Shown piece by piece: positions 44,797-52,790 of a stretch of DNA of 64,000 nt. Origin of the DNA: JADJPL01 sp964607915. Lineage in GTDB: Bacteria > Bacteroidota > Bacteroidia > Chitinophagales > Saprospiraceae. Position numbers and translations under genes: made by a program. Numbering within the stretch: the stretch's first letter is position 1; every line of letters starts with the position of its first letter. The stretch covers positions 24,297 to 88,296 of the forward strand of contig CAZSMU010000001.1 of the NCBI GenBank assembly GCA_964607915.1, in the 5' to 3' direction. The notes beneath the pieces are model-generated. The model was not told where the DNA came from. It was given only the letters and a program-made list of their open reading frames with translations, and searched no databases.

Positions 44797-45912
44797 CTAT
44801 TCATTGGGGAACTTGAACTCCAGCTTGGTCACGGGCTGGTGTTTGGTCATTTTTTTCTCTATGATTTGCCAGCGGCATCCGGTAGTATCCGAAAAGAGGA
44901 AGCATCGCTCTCCAAACTCGTTGTTTTGTATCGGGCCTACAGAGAGTCGCCTGTCTTTGATTGCCAGGGAGTACACCAGGTCGAGTTTGGGGGTATAGAA
45001 CGAGTGCAAGGTAATGCCGAGTTCTCCGGGGCGTTGCTGAGCGGAGCGGTCGGGTTTTGGGCTTCGCGGCAGAAAAAATTTCAATTTGCCGCAGATATTG
45101 TTGGGGGAGACGAAGCCCCAGTAGTGATGGCTGTACCCTGGCTCCATCATGAAGACCCGTTTGGGTCCGCGCAGCCAGTCCCCGTCCAGTTCCGGTGTTT
45201 TCTCGGGTTGCAGGCCGAGTACTTCGTACAGATAGCTCAGTTCTTCTATGCTGTCGGCCTGGATAAAGAAATCGTGGTGGGTGAACTCGCTGGTTTTGAG
45301 CGGGGCTTTTTCGTTGATATAGCCATATCCCGGGATTTCGTACCCATAGCGTTGGAAGAAGACATGGTTGAAATATTCGCCGTACACGGCATTTTCCCGT
45401 ACGAGTACCGGTCGTTTGAAGAAATCGTTTTTACCGGGCTGGTTGAGGCCGAAGAGATCATCGGCGATGGGTTCGGTGGGGAGCCAGGGCTGGCCACCGT
45501 CGCGGGCTGCGGAGTAGATATCGTAAATCCGCATGATATCTTTGGTTTTCATGACGGCCATTCGGGAGCCTATGGTTTCCGGGGGGGCGTAGCCGACGCC
45601 GGGGCCGAGGGGATGGTCCCATATCCAGAGGCGCAGCAGACCGTGGCTGTCTATTTCGCCATTTTGCAGGCGATACGCCTTCAGTCGGGAGGGAACGCCA
45701 TACATTTTCAAGGCTTCGGCTGCTGTAAGCTCGGTGCTGTCCACTATAGCGAAGCCGTATTCGCCGAAATACCGTTTGGCATAAGCGGCATCGGAAGCGG
45801 CAAAGAAGACCTCGTAGAGGCCGGAGATGCCTGTTTCGGGCAGCGCTACTTTCATCTGGGCGCTCAGAGAGCCTGCCAACAGGATAAAGAAGAGATACAT
45901 GTTTTTTTTCAT
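44797..45912 (-). CDS. Secreted VOC-superfamily (glyoxalase-fold) protein
   Basis: 371 residues with signal peptide MYLFFILLAGSLSAQ. The mature start GISGLYEVFFAASDAAYAKR and the later YGFAIVDST look like a VOC betaalphabetabetabeta module, and the C-terminal CFLFSDTTGCRWQIIEKK resembles the terminal VOC strand with its metal-ligand Glu position. A middle part (TSEFTHHDFFIQADSIEELS) looks like a second module. Enzyme type is not determinable; export of a VOC protein is uncommon. Probably cotranscribed with the DUF1838 gene. Confidence 0.6.
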   Translation of the reverse strand: MKKNMYLFFILLAGSLSAQMKVALPETGISGLYEVFFAASDAAYAKRYFGEYGFAIVDSTELTAAEALKMYGVPSRLKAYRLQNGEIDSHGLLRLWIWDHPLGPGVGYAPPETIGSRMAVMKTKDIMRIYDIYSAARDGGQPWLPTEPIADDLFGLNQPGKNDFFKRPVLVRENAVYGEYFNHVFFQRYGYEIPGYGYINEKAPLKTSEFTHHDFFIQADSIEELSYLYEVLGLQPEKTPELDGDWLRGPKRVFMMEPGYSHHYWGFVSPNNICGKLKFFLPRSPKPDRSAQQRPGELGITLHSFYTPKLDLVYSLAIKDRRLSVGPIQNNEFGERCFLFSDTTGCRWQIIEKKMTKHQPVTKLEFKFPNE

Positions 45913-45930
45913 GGCGTTGAAGAATCTTGG

Positions 45931-45990
45931 GCCTTGTTGCGGGGGGTATGGCGGGTCAAAAGGTTCTTTTGACGCCCTCGCGACCAGCTT
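45931..45990. repeat. TTGTTGCGAG-family repeat, short degenerate form
   Basis: GCCTTGTTGCGGGGGG, core GGGTCAAAAGGTTCTTTTGAC, right end CGCCCTCGCGACCAGCTT. It lies between the VOC-protein start and the hydantoinase stop. Confidence 0.65.
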
Positions 45991-46002
45991 TTGTAAACAC
46001 GG

Positions 46003-47457
46003 TTATGGTCTTTTCAGGTATTGGCCTTTTGGAGATCCTATGACCTGATCGTTTTCATAAATCAGTTCACCGCGCAGAAAAGTAGCTTTGACTTTTCCGG
46101 TGAGGGTCATTCCTTCGAATGGAGTATAGCCCTGTGCAGATTCCGATTCAGAGGCGCGGACGGTGAAAGAGGCGCGGGGGTCGAGGAGTACGAGGTCGGC
46201 GTCATAACCGATAGCGATATCCCCTTTTGTCCGTAGTCCATAGCGTTTTGCGGGGTTGTATGACAGCAGTTCGGCCATGTGGGGGTAGGACATGCCCCGT
46301 TTGCTGCCTTCCGAAAAAAGCCCTGACAAGAGGTATTCGGTGCCTCCGAAGCCGGATTTTGCGAGGAAAATATTATCGGGGTTCTTTTTGTCGAGTTTGA
46401 ACTCTTCGGAGCAGCAGGCGTGGTCGCTGCACACCCAGTCGAGTTGGCGCTTGAGCAGGCAGTTCCAGAGGTATTCTACGTCTTCCCGTTCCCGGATGGG
46501 AGGGTTGACCTTGGCGTGTCCGGCGCTGGGGGCGTCCACATCGAGCAGCAAGTGGCCAATGGTCACTTCTCTGCGGAAGTTGACATGGGGAAACACTTCT
46601 GCCATCATGAGCGCGGCATCTACGGCTTTTTTACTGCTGAGGTGGAGCAGGTTGATGTTGGCGCACTCGGTTTCATGGGCGAGGTAAGAGGCGATAAAGA
46701 TAGCCAGTCCTTCGGAATGAGGGGGGCGACTGGCAGAATAGGCTCTCAGACCACTGAGTTTGCCTTCGCGTTCCACTATTCCGGTATAGGCCCTCATGAT
46801 CTCGGCGGTCTCGCAGTGCATACTGAGGCTGATTTCGTCCCGGATCTCCGGAAACCGGTGCATGGCTTTCTGGATGCCGCGCATGATAAACTCGAAGTGC
46901 GCAATATCGTAGCGTTCTCCGGCTGGCGTCATGAGGAAGTCGTTTTGGCTATCGGATTTACCATGGAGACCGTGGCTACCGTAGAACATGAAAATCTTGA
47001 ACGAGGTGACCCCGAATTTTTCGATCAGCATTTCGATTTCGTCGATATGGCTGTACAGGATGGGGGCGAGGTGATAGCCGTAGTCTACGTGGAACTTATC
47101 TTTCGAGATGTCCAGTACTTCGGGAAAAAATTCGGCGTAGGGGCCGGTTTTATTGAGGTAGTATTGCCCGGTGCGCATGTAGTTCAGGCTGCTGGTGACG
47201 CCCCCCATGGCGGCAGCACGGCTTTCTGTGACGGCATCCTGGGCGAGGGGGGAATAAATCCCGGTATGCATGTGGGCATCTACGAGCCCGGGGAAGGCCA
47301 GTAGATTTTTGGCATCAAACACGGCATTTCCTTCTTCCGGGAATATTTCGGGTGCGATGCGCACAAATTTCCCATCGCGGATACCGAGATCCAGGAGTTC
47401 TACGGACGTTTGGTTAGGCCGTACTACTCTGGCATTTTTCACAATCAGATCGAGCAT
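46003..47457 (-). CDS. Hydantoinase/dihydropyrimidinase-type cyclic amidohydrolase
   Basis: Zinc amidohydrolase predicted to open cyclic imides, hydantoins or dihydropyrimidines, 484 residues. The ATG at 47457 is preferred; a TTG at 47466 is in frame. Metal ligands are intact: GLVDAHMHTG (His62, His64), a Lys in TSFKIFMFYG positioned as the carbamylated bridge, SMHCE, LLHLSSKKA and the Asp in VCSDHACCS. It is last in a minus-strand operon with CoA-transferase, hydratase and transporter genes, which argues for degradation of a specific compound rather than pyrimidine salvage. Allantoinase is a possible alternative. Confidence 0.88.
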   Translation of the reverse strand: MLDLIVKNARVVRPNQTSVELLDLGIRDGKFVRIAPEIFPEEGNAVFDAKNLLAFPGLVDAHMHTGIYSPLAQDAVTESRAAAMGGVTSSLNYMRTGQYYLNKTGPYAEFFPEVLDISKDKFHVDYGYHLAPILYSHIDEIEMLIEKFGVTSFKIFMFYGSHGLHGKSDSQNDFLMTPAGERYDIAHFEFIMRGIQKAMHRFPEIRDEISLSMHCETAEIMRAYTGIVEREGKLSGLRAYSASRPPHSEGLAIFIASYLAHETECANINLLHLSSKKAVDAALMMAEVFPHVNFRREVTIGHLLLDVDAPSAGHAKVNPPIREREDVEYLWNCLLKRQLDWVCSDHACCSEEFKLDKKNPDNIFLAKSGFGGTEYLLSGLFSEGSKRGMSYPHMAELLSYNPAKRYGLRTKGDIAIGYDADLVLLDPRASFTVRASESESAQGYTPFEGMTLTGKVKATFLRGELIYENDQVIGSPKGQYLKRP

Positions 47458-47491
47458 GGTAGACAATTTAAGAGTACAGGGTTATTTATGA

Positions 47492-48682
47492 TTATGGAGC
47501 AGGTGAGCAGGCGATGATGCCCTTGTGCAGCACAGTTGTGATTTCGTCCAGTGAAAGGCCGCATTCGCGCAGCAATTCGCGGGTATGTTCCCCGATTTGA
47601 GGAGGGTTGAGCCTTAGTCCGGGGCTTGCTTCGCCGTATTCCAGGGGAAATGCGGGCAGTTTGGTGGTCGTCCCGTTTGGCAGGGTGGTATGCAAAAGGT
47701 GTTGCCCCCGGTTGAGGTGGGGGTCGTCAAATAAATCTTCCGGCTTTGCGATAGGGGCAAAAGGAATCTCTGCCGCTTCGCAACGGGCGATGATTTCGGT
47801 CTTTGAGTACATGCGCAATCGGTTTTCCAGTTCAGGCAGGAACCAGTCGCGTTGGTCTATGCGTCCGTTGTTGTTTTGCAGACGGGGGTCGCTCAAGAAG
47901 TCTTGCCAGCCGAAGGCATGGCAGAGGCGCTCCCAGTGTTTTTCGCTTATGACCCCGATAAAAACGGGTTCGCCGTCGCAGGATTCGAAGATGCGGTAGA
48001 TGCTCCAGGCACTGACCCGGGCCGGCATAGGGGGTACCGGGGTCTGCAGGATAGCGGCATAGGCCATGTGCTGCCCCATCAGAAATGCGGTGGTTTCGAA
48101 CAAGGCTGCTTTGACCAGTTTTCCCTGACCGGTCATTTGCCGCTCATACAGGGCGAGCAGGATACCGATGTAGCCGAACATCCCACCCGTGATATCCACT
48201 ATCGAAGTACCGGCACGCAGGGGGTCGCCCGGTCGCCCGGTCATATAGGCCAAGCCCCCCATCATCTGGACGACCTCGTCCATGGCATGCCTTTTTTCAT
48301 AGGGTCCGCTGAGGAAGCCTTTCAGGGAGCAGTAGATGAGGCGTGGGTTTCGCATGAGGAGGGCATCAAATCCGAAGCCCAGTTTGTCCATAGTGCCGGG
48401 GCCGAAATTTTCGACTACGATATCGGCCTTTTCTACCAGTTTGTAAAGGATATCTTTTCCGCTATCGGTTTTGAGATCTATGGCGAGGCTCTTTTTATTT
48501 CTATTGTAAAAAGAAAAATACCCTGCCCCAAAGCCTTTTAACCTTCGGGTGGCATCGCCCTCCGGTGGTTCGACGTGGATCACTTCCGCACCCATGTCTG
48601 CGAGGAGCAAACCAGTCGTGGGGCCCATTACGGCATGTGTGAATTCGAGTACGATCAATCCCTGTAGAGGCAGTGCGTCCAT
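47492..48682 (-). CDS. Class III (CaiB/BaiF) CoA-transferase
   Basis: Moves CoA between carboxylic acids through an aspartyl-CoA anhydride, 396 residues, family length. Starts LPLQGLIVLEFTHAVMGP, then LLADMGAEVIHVEPPEGD and VVENFGPGTMDKLGFGFDAL. The catalytic Asp aligns with Asp163 in SIVDITGG. C-terminal PEDLFDDPHLNRG is a typical motif. In this operon it probably activates a diacid made by the neighbouring hydratase for cleavage by the HMG-CoA-lyase-like enzyme; homologues in itaconate and citramalate catabolism do this. Confidence 0.92.
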   Translation of the reverse strand: MDALPLQGLIVLEFTHAVMGPTTGLLLADMGAEVIHVEPPEGDATRRLKGFGAGYFSFYNRNKKSLAIDLKTDSGKDILYKLVEKADIVVENFGPGTMDKLGFGFDALLMRNPRLIYCSLKGFLSGPYEKRHAMDEVVQMMGGLAYMTGRPGDPLRAGTSIVDITGGMFGYIGILLALYERQMTGQGKLVKAALFETTAFLMGQHMAYAAILQTPVPPMPARVSAWSIYRIFESCDGEPVFIGVISEKHWERLCHAFGWQDFLSDPRLQNNNGRIDQRDWFLPELENRLRMYSKTEIIARCEAAEIPFAPIAKPEDLFDDPHLNRGQHLLHTTLPNGTTTKLPAFPLEYGEASPGLRLNPPQIGEHTRELLRECGLSLDEITTVLHKGIIACSPAP

Positions 48683-48712
48683 ATTTACATCAGTTTGCTT
48701 AGCGTAGCGGAT

Positions 48713-49219
48713 CTAAAGGATAGCCCCGGCGTCGTAGTTCCCGTATTTTTTTAAAAAAGGCACCAGGCCGCCTTCCTGCAGGATGCGGATCATGACCTCC
48801 GGCATGGGCTTGGCGCTGTACTGCTTATGTCGCGTGAGGTTGCTCACGGTACCCGTGCGGAGGTCTATGTCCAGGGTGTCGCCATCCTGAATGTCATGGT
48901 CGGGTATTTCCAGTAAGGGTAGTCCGATATTGATAGCATTTCGGTAAAAAATACGGGCAAAATACCGTGCGATGATGCAGGACACCCCGGCTAATTTGAG
49001 GGCGACGGGTGCCTGTTCGCGGGAAGAGCCACAGCCAAAATTGTTGCCGGCTACGACGACGTCCCCCTGTTTCATCCGGCTGCGGAAACTGGGGTCCAAG
49101 TCTTCGAGCACATGTGCTGCCCAGGATTGCTGGTCCAGGGTTTTCGTGTACTTCCCGGGGATGATGCGGTCGGTATCTATGTTATCGCCGTAGGCGAAGG
49201 CTTTTGCTTTCTGAATCAT
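48713..49219 (-). CDS. Aconitase-family hydratase small subunit (LeuD/DmdB-like)
   Basis: Swivel-domain subunit of an isopropylmalate-dehydratase-type enzyme, 168 residues. Canonical motifs are intact: GDNIDTDRIIPGKY (11-24) and NNFGCGSSREQA with Ser65-Ser66-Arg67-Glu68, equivalent to the aconitase Ser-Ser-Arg substrate site. Its start overlaps the transporter stop (ATGA), while the matching large subunit is one gene further upstream. With no leuA or leuB nearby, hydration of another unsaturated diacid (for example an alkylmaleate) is more likely than leucine synthesis. Confidence 0.9.
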   Translation of the reverse strand: MIQKAKAFAYGDNIDTDRIIPGKYTKTLDQQSWAAHVLEDLDPSFRSRMKQGDVVVAGNNFGCGSSREQAPVALKLAGVSCIIARYFARIFYRNAINIGLPLLEIPDHDIQDGDTLDIDLRTGTVSNLTRHKQYSAKPMPEVMIRILQEGGLVPFLKKYGNYDAGAIL

Positions 49220-50448
49220 ATCTCTACGTAGTTCAAATCTTTGTGGAATGTCTCTTCCAACTTGCGATAGGCCCAGAAGGCGATGGTGACCGACAGGGCA
49301 CCTACGATTGCAGCGGCTTTTGCTGCACCCAGGCTACTGCTCAGAAAATTGAACAAGGTGGCCTGGGGGATGACGGAGGCCCGCAGGAGGTTCAGGGAGG
49401 AGGTGGTGACCAGGGAGCGCACATTGGTGCCAAACATCTCTGCGCCGTTCGTAATCAGCACAATCGTGTAGCCAACGCTGATTCCCATGAAGAAAAACAG
49501 GGTGTAATAGACCGTCGTGGAGAGGTGCCCGAAGCTGAAATAAGCCGCCATGAGCACGGTGAACGTACACAAGTATCCAAAGATCGCTTTTTTCCGGCTT
49601 TGCAGCCACTGGCTGAGCAGCCCGCAGGAGAAGTCGCCAAACGTGAACCCTATAAAAAATACGCTGAATACCATGCTCACCGAGGGAATTTCCCGCATGC
49701 CCATCCCGGCGGCGATTTCGGGGGTGAACGTCATTACGACACCATTGACAAACCAGCCCGGGAAACCCATCAGGATGATCGCGCAGTATTTCAGGAACTG
49801 CTTCCGGTCTTTCAACACGAGCCATAGATCTCCCTGGCGCACCTGCTTCTCCTGCAACTGTCGAAACAGTCCCGACTCCATCACCCCCAGTCGCAAGAGC
49901 AGAAGTACGAGCCCCATCCCACCGCCGAGCTGATAGGTGAATTGCCAGGAATAATGGCCGCCGACGTACGCGCCTGCCACTGCCCCCAACATCCCGAAAG
50001 ATCCTATGATGGCAGGGCCCATACCCCGCCACTTTGCGGGCATCTGTTCGCTGACCAAAGTGACGGCAGCCCCCAGCTCGCCTGCCAAGCCTATGCCGGC
50101 GAGGAAACGCAGCAGCAGATATACCTCGTAATTCGGGGCGTATGCATGGAGGAAGGTAGTGGTCGAATACAGGGCAATCGAACCGAAGAGCACGGAAATC
50201 CTACCTTTTTTATCTCCCAGCATCCCCCACAAAAAGCCGCCAAGCAGCATTCCGGCCATTTGGATATTGAGCAACAAGACGCCTTTGGCCTGAAGGGCGC
50301 TCTCTGCCACGCCCAGGTCAAGCAGGCTGCTGCGCCGGACCACGCTGACGATGATGATGTCGTATAAATCTACAAAGAAGCCTAGTGAGGAGGCGATAAT
50401 GGCCAGGGCTACTTTGCGGTTCCGGGATAATACTTGCAGAAATGACAT
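49216..50448 (-). CDS. MFS transporter
   Basis: Major facilitator, 410 residues and about twelve hydrophobic helices. The inter-helix 2-3 motif is present as GMLGDKKGRISVLFG, and the helix 4-5 motif as PAKWRGMGPAIIG, typical of the sugar/metabolite-H+ symporter group that includes aromatic and dicarboxylic acid carriers. It lies between the two hydratase subunits with short or overlapping junctions, so it probably imports the pathway substrate or exports an intermediate across the inner membrane. Confidence 0.92.
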   Translation of the reverse strand: MSFLQVLSRNRKVALAIIASSLGFFVDLYDIIIVSVVRRSSLLDLGVAESALQAKGVLLLNIQMAGMLLGGFLWGMLGDKKGRISVLFGSIALYSTTTFLHAYAPNYEVYLLLRFLAGIGLAGELGAAVTLVSEQMPAKWRGMGPAIIGSFGMLGAVAGAYVGGHYSWQFTYQLGGGMGLVLLLLRLGVMESGLFRQLQEKQVRQGDLWLVLKDRKQFLKYCAIILMGFPGWFVNGVVMTFTPEIAAGMGMREIPSVSMVFSVFFIGFTFGDFSCGLLSQWLQSRKKAIFGYLCTFTVLMAAYFSFGHLSTTVYYTLFFFMGISVGYTIVLITNGAEMFGTNVRSLVTTSSLNLLRASVIPQATLFNFLSSSLGAAKAAAIVGALSVTIAFWAYRKLEETFHKDLNYVEI

Positions 50449-50480
50449 GTGTGGCGCTTTGAGGATACTTCAATCCAGGA

Positions 50481-51728
50481 TTACATAAATATTTTTGGGT
50501 GGGTTATCCTGCCGCACAGCGCAGAAGCGGCTACGGTTGCCGGCGATGCGAGGAATATCTTGGCATGGGGGTTGCCCATGCGACCTCTAAAGTTGCGGTT
50601 GGCGGCAGAGATGACGGTTTCTCCATCGCCGGGCACTCCTTCGTGGGTCCCTACGCAGGGGCCGCAGCCGGGATTGAGAAGCGTTGCCCCGGCAGATACC
50701 AGCGTGTAGGCGGTTCCGTCCAGCATGGCGTCTAACAGCACGCTCCGCGAGGCTGGGGCAATCACCAAGCGCACTCCCGGCGGGATTTTTTTATCTTTCA
50801 GGATAGCGGCCGCAGCCTGGAGGTCTTCCAGCCTTCCATTCCCGCACGTGCCAATAAAGGCATAGTCAACGGGGGTTCCCTCGAAGGCGGAAATGCCAAA
50901 AGTGTGATCGGGCGATTCCGGGGCCGCCACTTGCGGCTCCAGCCCGTCCACGTCAAACTCGAAGGCCTGTGCATAGCAGGCATCCGGGTCGGGCAGCACC
51001 GGGGTGAAAGAATAGGGAAGCTGCAAGTGATGCGGATGTACAAATCCCGTTTTGGCGCCCATTTCCGCCAACATATTCGCAACGCTCATGCGCCCGGCAA
51101 GGCTCATGGAATGGAAAGTATCCCCTTCAAATTCGACAGACTGATAGGTGGCACCCGAAATGGTGAGTTTGCCGGTGAGGAACAGGGCGAGGTCTTTTGG
51201 TCCGGCGCCAGGTGCAAGGGCTCCCCGGCAACGGATGCGGATACTGGACGGTACTTTCAGCCAGATTTTCCCGGTGAGCATCACGGCAGCTAAGTCCGTA
51301 CTGCCTACCCCGCAAGCAAAGGCGTTGAGCGCCCCGTAGGTCGGCGTATGGGAATCCGCCCCAATAAATACCTGGCCGGGCTCCACATGGCGGTTTTCCA
51401 CCATGATTTGATGGCATATCCCCTCCCCAATTTCATACAGTCGGATGCCCTGTTCAGCAGCAAAGACCCGCATGAAGGTATGCAGGTTAGCGACGCGCTC
51501 GTTGGGGGCCGGTGCAGCGTGGTCAATGACCAGGGCGCACCGGTCAGGGTTCCAGACTTTTTCCCCGCCCATCTCCCGAAACGCCTGGATGGCCAGGGAA
51601 GCAGTGGTATCCGTAGCCATGACCCCGTCCACGGGGGTAATAACCAATTCCCCCGAATATACCGGGCGCCCAACATGGGCAGACAAAATTTTTTCGGCGA
51701 TGGTTTGGCCTCCTGATGTGCCGGGCAT
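50481..51728 (-). CDS. Aconitase-family hydratase large subunit (LeuC/DmdA-like)
   Basis: 4Fe-4S catalytic subunit, 415 residues, matching archaeal LeuC / dimethylmaleate hydratase size rather than the longer enterobacterial LeuC. Motifs: QTIAEKILSAHVGRPV, the substrate and His region VIDHAAPAPN, FIGADSHTPTYGALNAFACG, and three cluster cysteines in GTCGNGRLEDL and NPGCGPCVGTHEG. It partners with the small subunit at 48713. The unusual order, with a transporter between the subunits, supports a dedicated catabolic operon. Confidence 0.92.
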   Translation of the reverse strand: MPGTSGGQTIAEKILSAHVGRPVYSGELVITPVDGVMATDTTASLAIQAFREMGGEKVWNPDRCALVIDHAAPAPNERVANLHTFMRVFAAEQGIRLYEIGEGICHQIMVENRHVEPGQVFIGADSHTPTYGALNAFACGVGSTDLAAVMLTGKIWLKVPSSIRIRCRGALAPGAGPKDLALFLTGKLTISGATYQSVEFEGDTFHSMSLAGRMSVANMLAEMGAKTGFVHPHHLQLPYSFTPVLPDPDACYAQAFEFDVDGLEPQVAAPESPDHTFGISAFEGTPVDYAFIGTCGNGRLEDLQAAAAILKDKKIPPGVRLVIAPASRSVLLDAMLDGTAYTLVSAGATLLNPGCGPCVGTHEGVPGDGETVISAANRNFRGRMGNPHAKIFLASPATVAASALCGRITHPKIFM

Positions 51729-51761
51729 ACGATTGAATTTGACCTGAAAAGGGTTTCGTAT

Positions 51762-52694
51762 TCAGATAAAGGCGTGCCCCTTCTCTGCCATGGCATACAG
51801 GGCACCCGGCAGAGGATGTCTCAGCCAGGCAGCAACTTCTGCCGAAACGCGGGCTACTTTTGCCAGATCCACACCCGTTTTAAACCCGGCCTGGTGGAGC
51901 ATGTGGACGGTATCTTCCGTCGCGATGTTGCCCGTTGCGCCCTGGATAAACGGACAGCCGCCCAAGCCCCCAAAAGCGACGTCAAAATGGCAGACGCCCG
52001 CTTCGATAGCGGCATATACGTTGGCAAGACCTTTATTTTCAGTATTGTGAAGGTGCAGGGAAAGGGGAACAGATCCGCAGATTTCGAGAATGACCTCGCA
52101 CATCTCCCGCACCTGCCAGGGGTTTGCCATACCCGTAGAATCTGCGAGGGCCAGCTCCTCGACCCCGGTGTCCAGATGGTGGCGCACGAGATTGTACACA
52201 TGCTCCGCCTGGATAGCACCTTCGTAGCGGCAGCCGAAAGCACATTGTATCCCACCCCGCACGATGATTCCATGTTCCCGGGCTATCCCTACATTTATTG
52301 CAAAATCGGTTTTGGCCGTCTCCAAATCCATTCGGGTATTTTTCAGGCTATGGGTGTTGCTTGCGGAGAGGGAGATGGCCAAATGCCGCACATTACAGGC
52401 TATAGCCCTTTCCACTCCCTTTTGATTTAGCACCAGGGCGCTATAGGTTATCCCTGGCGGGGGACTGAGCCTGTGGAACAGTTCTTCTGTATCGGCCATC
52501 TGCGGCACCCGTTGGGGATGCACAAACGCGCCAATCTGGATGCGTTGCAGACCTGCTGCGGTCAGTGCGAAAATCCATTCCAGCTTTTTTTCAGTGGGTA
52601 CCGGCACGGGAAGCATCTGCAGCCCATCCCGTAGCCCTTGTTCTTCGAGGAAGATGTATTTCCCCGGTTTGGTATCTTTACCAAGCGCGGCCAT
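51762..52694 (-). CDS. HMG-CoA-lyase-like enzyme (DRE-TIM metallolyase)
   Basis: Retro-Claisen lyase cleaving a 3-hydroxyacyl-CoA with a tertiary alcohol, 310 residues from the ATG at 52694 (MAALGKDTKPGKYIFLEEQG). Active-site features: LRDGLQM (catalytic Arg22), metal His pair in LHLHNTENKG, and the loop Cys in GLGGCPFIQGATGN, followed by ATEDTVHML. All are hallmarks of HMG-CoA lyase. In this operon the substrate is more likely an alkylmalyl-CoA type ester made by the CoA-transferase; plain leucine catabolism is the alternative, but no MCC or IVD genes are nearby. Confidence 0.92.
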   Translation of the reverse strand: MAALGKDTKPGKYIFLEEQGLRDGLQMLPVPVPTEKKLEWIFALTAAGLQRIQIGAFVHPQRVPQMADTEELFHRLSPPPGITYSALVLNQKGVERAIACNVRHLAISLSASNTHSLKNTRMDLETAKTDFAINVGIAREHGIIVRGGIQCAFGCRYEGAIQAEHVYNLVRHHLDTGVEELALADSTGMANPWQVREMCEVILEICGSVPLSLHLHNTENKGLANVYAAIEAGVCHFDVAFGGLGGCPFIQGATGNIATEDTVHMLHQAGFKTGVDLAKVARVSAEVAAWLRHPLPGALYAMAEKGHAFI

Positions 52695-52729
52695 GGGTAC
52701 AACCTTTATCAGAATAGTGATAGAACGGG

Positions 52730-52769
52730 TCGGCGAGGAGGAACAAATCGCTTTGTTCTTCCTCGCCGA
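52730..52769 (-). terminator. Stable hairpin after the TonB-receptor gene
   Basis: 18-nt arms (TCGGCGAGGAGGAACAAA and its near-complement, one mismatch) with a 4-nt loop, 21 bp after the receptor stop and 35 bp before the lyase ATG. There is no U-tract, so it may act as an attenuator or RNA-stability element between receptor and enzyme genes. Confidence 0.55.
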
Positions 52770-52790
52770 TTTCCCGCATGACAAAGCTAA

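Noticed and set aside
48713..51728. leuCD for leucine biosynthesis
   Set aside because: No leuA or leuB, a transporter between the subunits, and a second hydratase pair nearby; a catabolic role fits better.
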